From the NCBI GenBank assembly GCA_964483395.1, contig CAZABT010000125.1, positions 1 through 7,483 on the forward strand: a DNA stretch of 7,483 nucleotides, written 5' to 3'. Every line of letters begins with the position of its first letter. Within the stretch, counting starts at the first letter, position 1. The position numbers and the translations under genes are program-made. The DNA comes from JAAYYM01 sp964483395. Its GTDB lineage: Bacteria > Bacillota > Clostridia > Lachnospirales > Lachnospiraceae. The notes under the pieces were generated by a model. The model was not told where the DNA came from. It worked only from the letters and a program-made list of their open reading frames with translations, and searched no databases. This document shows positions 5,434-7,483 of the stretch, one piece after another.

Positions 5434-7365
5434 TCATATTCGTCCTGTCAGTACATGACTTCTTTGTTTTTTCAACTTCTTATTCTCATACATCTTCTGA
5501 TCTGCTATCTCGATTGCCGTCTCAATATCCACACCGTTTTCAGGATATAAAATATGATATCCGATGCTGGCATCCAGCCTGTACCGCAAAGCATGCTGCT
5601 CATTGAAGTTCTGCATTGCCCGCTCGATATTCCGTACATAGCCTTCTGCTTCCGCCTCTGCTGCATACGGAGAAATAATGACAAATTCATCACCGCCGTA
5701 CCGCATGACAGCCTCACCGTGCCTCTTGACACCAATCAGGATATCCGCAAAGTTCTTGATCAGACTGTCCCCTTCCTCATGCCCGTATGTATCATTGATC
5801 ATCTTGAGTCCATCCAAATCCATAAAAAGGATCAACACATTCTGTTTCTTCTGCAAAGTATCATCCCATACCTTGCCGCCATATTTTCGAAAGCCGGAAC
5901 GATTATATACACCGGTCAGTGTATCATAGCACCACACACTGTCCAGCTTTTCAATCATGGTTCGCATTAGGGACTGCTTGCGGATCATTTCGATTACATT
6001 TCCGATGTTCATCAGCCATGTATAGAAAATAGAGCTTTCAAACGGGAACTTGCAGTTTCCCAAAATGCAGAAGCCAAAGCATCTGTCCCTGAAATGTACC
6101 GGAGAAACCGTATACACCTTTCTCTCTTTATGGCTCTCCTTCAAGTGCTCCATAAAGCCATGAAAATCCAGTTCCATATCTTCAATATACATGCCGTTAT
6201 CATATCCAACCAGGAGCTTGATCTCTGTTCCGAAGCCCTCACGCAGATATGTTTGTTCACTGTGTTCTTCCTTGTACAGATTAAATTTGTTCTCCGTATC
6301 ACTGAAATCATCGCTGATGAACAGATACATCTCCTCACAGCGAATCTTCGGAATATACTGCTTGATGCACTGTTTCAATTGTTTAAAGTCCTCAACACTC
6401 GTCAGATCAACAGACATGCTGTTGGTGATGTCACGATACTTATCCTCCTGCTCCTTTTCACGAAAATGCAGGCGCCTGAACATATCATTATCTATACCAC
6501 TGCAGTTTTCACAGCCACAGCTCATTCTGTATTTCATCTCGGTATTGATCTTCCGGCTTCCGCCTCTGTCAGCCTCAGTCATTCCGTCGATCAGTTTCAA
6601 ACAGGCGGTATATCCCACTTCCTCCTGCTGACGCGCAACAGATGTAATGGAAGGCACATGATAAGCCGCCGCAAAATCATCATCAAATCCGGTAATCGCA
6701 ATGTCCTCCGGGACACGTAACCCCTTCTCCATCAGATAGCCGCAGGCACCGATTGCCATGACATCATTTGCAGAAACGATCACCTGAGGTGTCGGCAGTT
6801 CCGAAGCAAAAAATTTTCTGACTGCCTGTTCTCCGCTCTCTCTCAGGAACGTACCATCTCTATAAATTCTCTCTTCCTCAATTGGAATGCCATGCTCCTC
6901 CAGCACATCCTGATATGCCTTCAGACGTTGTCTGGACTCGGCATTGCTGAGAGGGCCAGATATATAATTCAGTCTCGTATAGCCATGATGCTCTACCAGA
7001 TGTTCTACCATCTGACGCATTGCTGCATAATTATCAATATACACATTGAACATGTTCTTGTCGTCACGCTCAATGCTGACCGCCGGAACATGTGAATCCT
7101 CGATCTTCTGTGCCAGCCTTGCAAGTGCCTCATCCGAGCCGACCGTACTGTTGATCAGAACAACTCCGTCAAAATCCTGAAAATCCGGTAAATTATAAAT
7201 ATTATATTCGCCAACATCATGCTCTACGTTTTTTTCATATTTACGTGAACACGTAAAAACAAAGGTATTCCCATTGTGCTCTGTCGTACAATCCCGAATA
7301 CCTTTCGTCAGTCTGCTTGCATGATTTACTGTAATCCCCGCAGATATCACTGCAATGTTCTTCAC
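5434..7365 (-). CDS. LacI/PBP1-like sensor fused to GGDEF diguanylate cyclase
   Basis: A 643-aa soluble fusion likely to make c-di-GMP from two GTP in response to a small ligand. Domains (from the GTG at 7365): residues about 2-285 are a LacI-type periplasmic-binding fold (KNIAVISAG, FDGVVLINS, YTRLNYISGP, VIVSANDVMAIGACGYLMEKGLRVPEDIAITGFDD, PSITSVARQQEEVG), lacking the LacI helix-turn-helix; then RMSCGCENC (281-288); a middle region about 292-458, perhaps GAF-like; a helical linker about 459-478; GGDEF about 480-631 with DTLTGVYNRSGF, FMDLDGLKMIND (D516, D518) and RYGGDEF (GGDEF at 557-561). The active site is intact; the inhibitory I-site reads RHGE (548-551) instead of RxxD. No signal peptide or TM segment. 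Start: the longer frame opens at a TTG at 7392 with no ribosome site; the GTG at 7365 has GGGGA 7 bases upstream and sits just before the first beta strand. Ligand unknown, probably a sugar or nucleoside. Confidence 0.88.
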   Translation of the reverse strand: MKNIAVISAGITVNHASRLTKGIRDCTTEHNGNTFVFTCSRKYEKNVEHDVGEYNIYNLPDFQDFDGVVLINSTVGSDEALARLAQKIEDSHVPAVSIERDDKNMFNVYIDNYAAMRQMVEHLVEHHGYTRLNYISGPLSNAESRQRLKAYQDVLEEHGIPIEEERIYRDGTFLRESGEQAVRKFFASELPTPQVIVSANDVMAIGACGYLMEKGLRVPEDIAITGFDDDFAAAYHVPSITSVARQQEEVGYTACLKLIDGMTEADRGGSRKINTEMKYRMSCGCENCSGIDNDMFRRLHFREKEQEDKYRDITNSMSVDLTSVEDFKQLKQCIKQYIPKIRCEEMYLFISDDFSDTENKFNLYKEEHSEQTYLREGFGTEIKLLVGYDNGMYIEDMELDFHGFMEHLKESHKERKVYTVSPVHFRDRCFGFCILGNCKFPFESSIFYTWLMNIGNVIEMIRKQSLMRTMIEKLDSVWCYDTLTGVYNRSGFRKYGGKVWDDTLQKKQNVLILFMDLDGLKMINDTYGHEEGDSLIKNFADILIGVKRHGEAVMRYGGDEFVIISPYAAEAEAEGYVRNIERAMQNFNEQHALRYRLDASIGYHILYPENGVDIETAIEIADQKMYENKKLKKQRSHVLTGRI

Positions 7366-7427
7366 AACTTCATCCCCGTTCTCTCGTGTCAAACTGATGA
7401 TGTATGCAAAAAATTTATAATAAACTC

Positions 7428-7456
7428 ATTTTAATACCTGCGGGTGAAAATAGCAA
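7428..7456 (-). promoter_or_regulatory. Candidate promoter of the sensor-GGDEF gene
   Basis: TTGCTA (7451-7456), 17-bp spacer and TAAAAT (7428-7433), each near consensus, about 62 bases before the GTG at 7365. A second AT-rich -10-like TATTAT lies downstream but lacks a good -35. Confidence 0.45.
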
Positions 7457-7470
7457 TACAAATTATTGCT
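7452..7470. promoter_or_regulatory. Candidate operator: 7-bp dyad at the -35 of the sensor-GGDEF gene
   Basis: AGCAATA (7452-7458) and TATTGCT (7464-7470) are exact inverted copies around CAAAT, and one arm covers the -35 box. The window ends 13 bases beyond, so the upstream gene and any terminator are not visible; the dyad could instead belong to an upstream element. Confidence 0.35.
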
Positions 7471-7483
7471 TTATACTGTTGAC

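Noticed and set aside
6094..6720. Plus-strand open frame of 208 codons
   Set aside because: Antisense to the well-supported sensor-GGDEF gene; low-complexity hydrophobic and Ser/Leu-rich translation with no domain or ribosome site.

Overview
All seven genes that can be supported lie on the minus strand, so the window reads from right to left. The mix points to a spore-forming gut Firmicute, most likely Lachnospiraceae (Clostridia). The evidence is a SleC-like spore cortex-lytic protein, a YtrA-type GntR/ABC operon, a cytosolic GH1 beta-glucosidase, a LacI-like sensor fused to GGDEF, AT-rich promoters with near-consensus boxes, and GGAGG-type ribosome sites. The taxon is inferred from gene content and style, not from a search.

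Layout in transcription order. (1) 7365-5434: a cytosolic periplasmic-binding-protein-like (LacI/PBP1) sensor joined through a middle region to an apparently intact GGDEF diguanylate cyclase; it has no DNA-binding domain. (2) 5331-4105: a SleC-like cortex-lytic protein (N-terminal beta domain, SpoIID-like catalytic domain, C-terminal PG_binding_1) behind a candidate sigma-K promoter. (3) 4008-2635: a GH1 beta-glucosidase with both catalytic glutamates, behind its own TTGCAT/TATAAT promoter. (4) 2526-654: a three-gene operon of a YtrA-family GntR repressor, an ABC ATPase and a six-TM ABC-2-like permease, with overlapping gene ends. Its promoter is buried in a perfect 21-bp inverted repeat. (5) 543-136: a small degenerate RsbW-like HATPase protein with a strong separate promoter and a clear intrinsic terminator at 96-123.

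Four of the seven starts (genes at 543, 4008, 5331, 7365) are set shorter than the longest open frame, because a Shine-Dalgarno sequence and family length favour the downstream codon. Intergenic gaps are all short (under 140 bp) and are accounted for by promoters, inverted repeats and terminators. Positions 1-95 hold no supported gene.

Functional reading: the GntR/ABC unit is likely an autoregulated export or stress-response module. The sensor-GGDEF protein would tie a small-molecule ligand, probably a sugar, to c-di-GMP. The beta-glucosidase is a carbohydrate-use gene and the SleC-like protein acts in germination. No direct functional link among these units can be shown from the sequence. 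The least ordinary items are the soluble LacI-like/GGDEF fusion with its variant I-site, the four-unit operator in the GntR promoter, and the candidate sigma-K promoter of the SleC-like gene.
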